Of a DNA stretch of 64,000 nucleotides, positions 63,276 through 64,000 are shown piece by piece. The stretch spans positions 1,002,001 to 1,066,000 of the forward strand of contig LS997565.1 of assembly GCA_000469685.2 (NCBI GenBank), in the 5' to 3' direction. The notes beneath the pieces were generated by a model. It did no database searches. It had not been told where the DNA came from and saw nothing but the letters and a program-made list of their open reading frames with translations. The first letter of the stretch is position 1. Every line of letters begins with the position of its first letter. Made by a program: the position numbers and the translations under genes. The DNA comes from Haemonchus contortus. Its lineage: Eukaryota > Nematoda > Chromadorea > Rhabditida > Trichostrongylidae.

Positions 63276-64000
63276 CTCTGTGATAACTCATTCAAAATGA
63301 TTTCATATACTTTACCTTTCAATTTATCGCTGACTTTCCTCCCTCCTAGATAACTAGTCGCTAGCGTTACAAGAAATCAACCCAGACGGCCGCCTGTACG
63401 TTAAGATACTGCAAAGTCTGTGAAGAACAATGTGAAAACCTCTTCAATTAGAGCGCTATACCTGTCAGTAACTGCTGCGTGGGTGCTCATATCGCAAATA
63501 GAACATCTGCCCTTTTGACTGGTGCCTAGAAACAAACGACTTTACAGTTATATCGACGATATTAACCTGCAGGTTCTTCAGCGATGTTAGCGCAATGTGT
63601 GTGTATGTACGTATGTGTGTATGTGTGAATGTGTTTGCTGTTAGTGCAATTGCATGTTATGGCGAATGTTATGACGAGCCGCACTAACAATAAAATCTAT
63701 TGTTGCCTCGTTAAATGCGTAGGTGGCCGAGCTATTCAAGGAATACTTATTGGCATTTAAAAAACATCAAGAGTATTGCTAATGCGAAGCAGTTACGAAA
63801 GTTGGACCAGCTCGTACATAAGCTGTTGCCCACTTCGTCTATACTTTACCCAAAACTACAGAAAACAGCATAAGACTAGTCTAGCAGGTCGTCAATCTGT
63901 ACGAAACATAGATCTTGAAGGGGACTATGTATAATTATAAGAACCCTTATTGAAGATCGGTTATATTCGGCACACCAACTGCCCGGGAATTAACATCGCC
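63276..64000. other. Trehalase 3' region
   Basis: It contains a TG/TA-rich stretch at 63595-63640 and the probable poly(A) signal. No further exon is visible before the window ends. Confidence 0.6.
63689..63694 (+). promoter_or_regulatory. Candidate polyadenylation signal AATAAA (trehalase)
   Basis: The first canonical hexamer after the trehalase stop, 414 bases on, followed by a T/G-rich stretch. Confidence 0.55.

Noticed and set aside
61311..63640. A CRISPR-like or other spaced repeat array
   Set aside because: The repeats here are plain TG-type microsatellites without unique spacers, and no such array exists elsewhere in the window.

Overview
The window is nuclear DNA from an animal, most likely a nematode, and probably a clade V (strongylid, hookworm-like) parasite. 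This rests on short exons with TTTCAG-type acceptors, start codons sitting just behind acceptor-like sites (as in spliced-leader genes), an astacin of the nematode NAS type with EGF and CUB modules, and dense small repeats. The species call is inference. Exon joins below were made by hand from splice sites, reading phase and protein-family knowledge.

Layout, left to right. 70-1347 (+): 3' end of a Gly/Pro-rich gene. 2.5-3.1 kb: a doubtful minus-strand exon pair. 3.2-9.2 kb (+): 3' part of an Arg/Gln- and Pro-rich gene of unknown function, whose largest intron holds a 145/117-bp tandem repeat. 10.5-21.3 kb (+): an astacin metalloprotease with propeptide, furin-like site, catalytic domain, EGF and CUB. 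24.0-29.2 kb (+): an AMMECR1-family protein with all core exons. 29.2-37.5 kb: gene-poor, with a SINE-like element, a fold-back and two MITE relics. 37.5-47.8 kb (+): the histone chaperone SPT2 in 14-15 exons, with a dead mariner in intron 2. 48.3-48.6 kb (-): three exons of an unrecognised gene ending tail-to-tail with SPT2. 53.7-63.3 kb (+): a GH37 trehalase in 13 exons.

The recognised genes are unrelated housekeeping or secreted functions and do not form a pathway. The unusual content is repetitive. It includes six copies of one MITE family, several with TTAA on both sides; a row of three abutting fold-backs at 16.8-17.5 kb; and a mariner with perfect 26-bp ends but a broken transposase. 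No CRISPR array, rRNA or canonical tRNA gene was seen.
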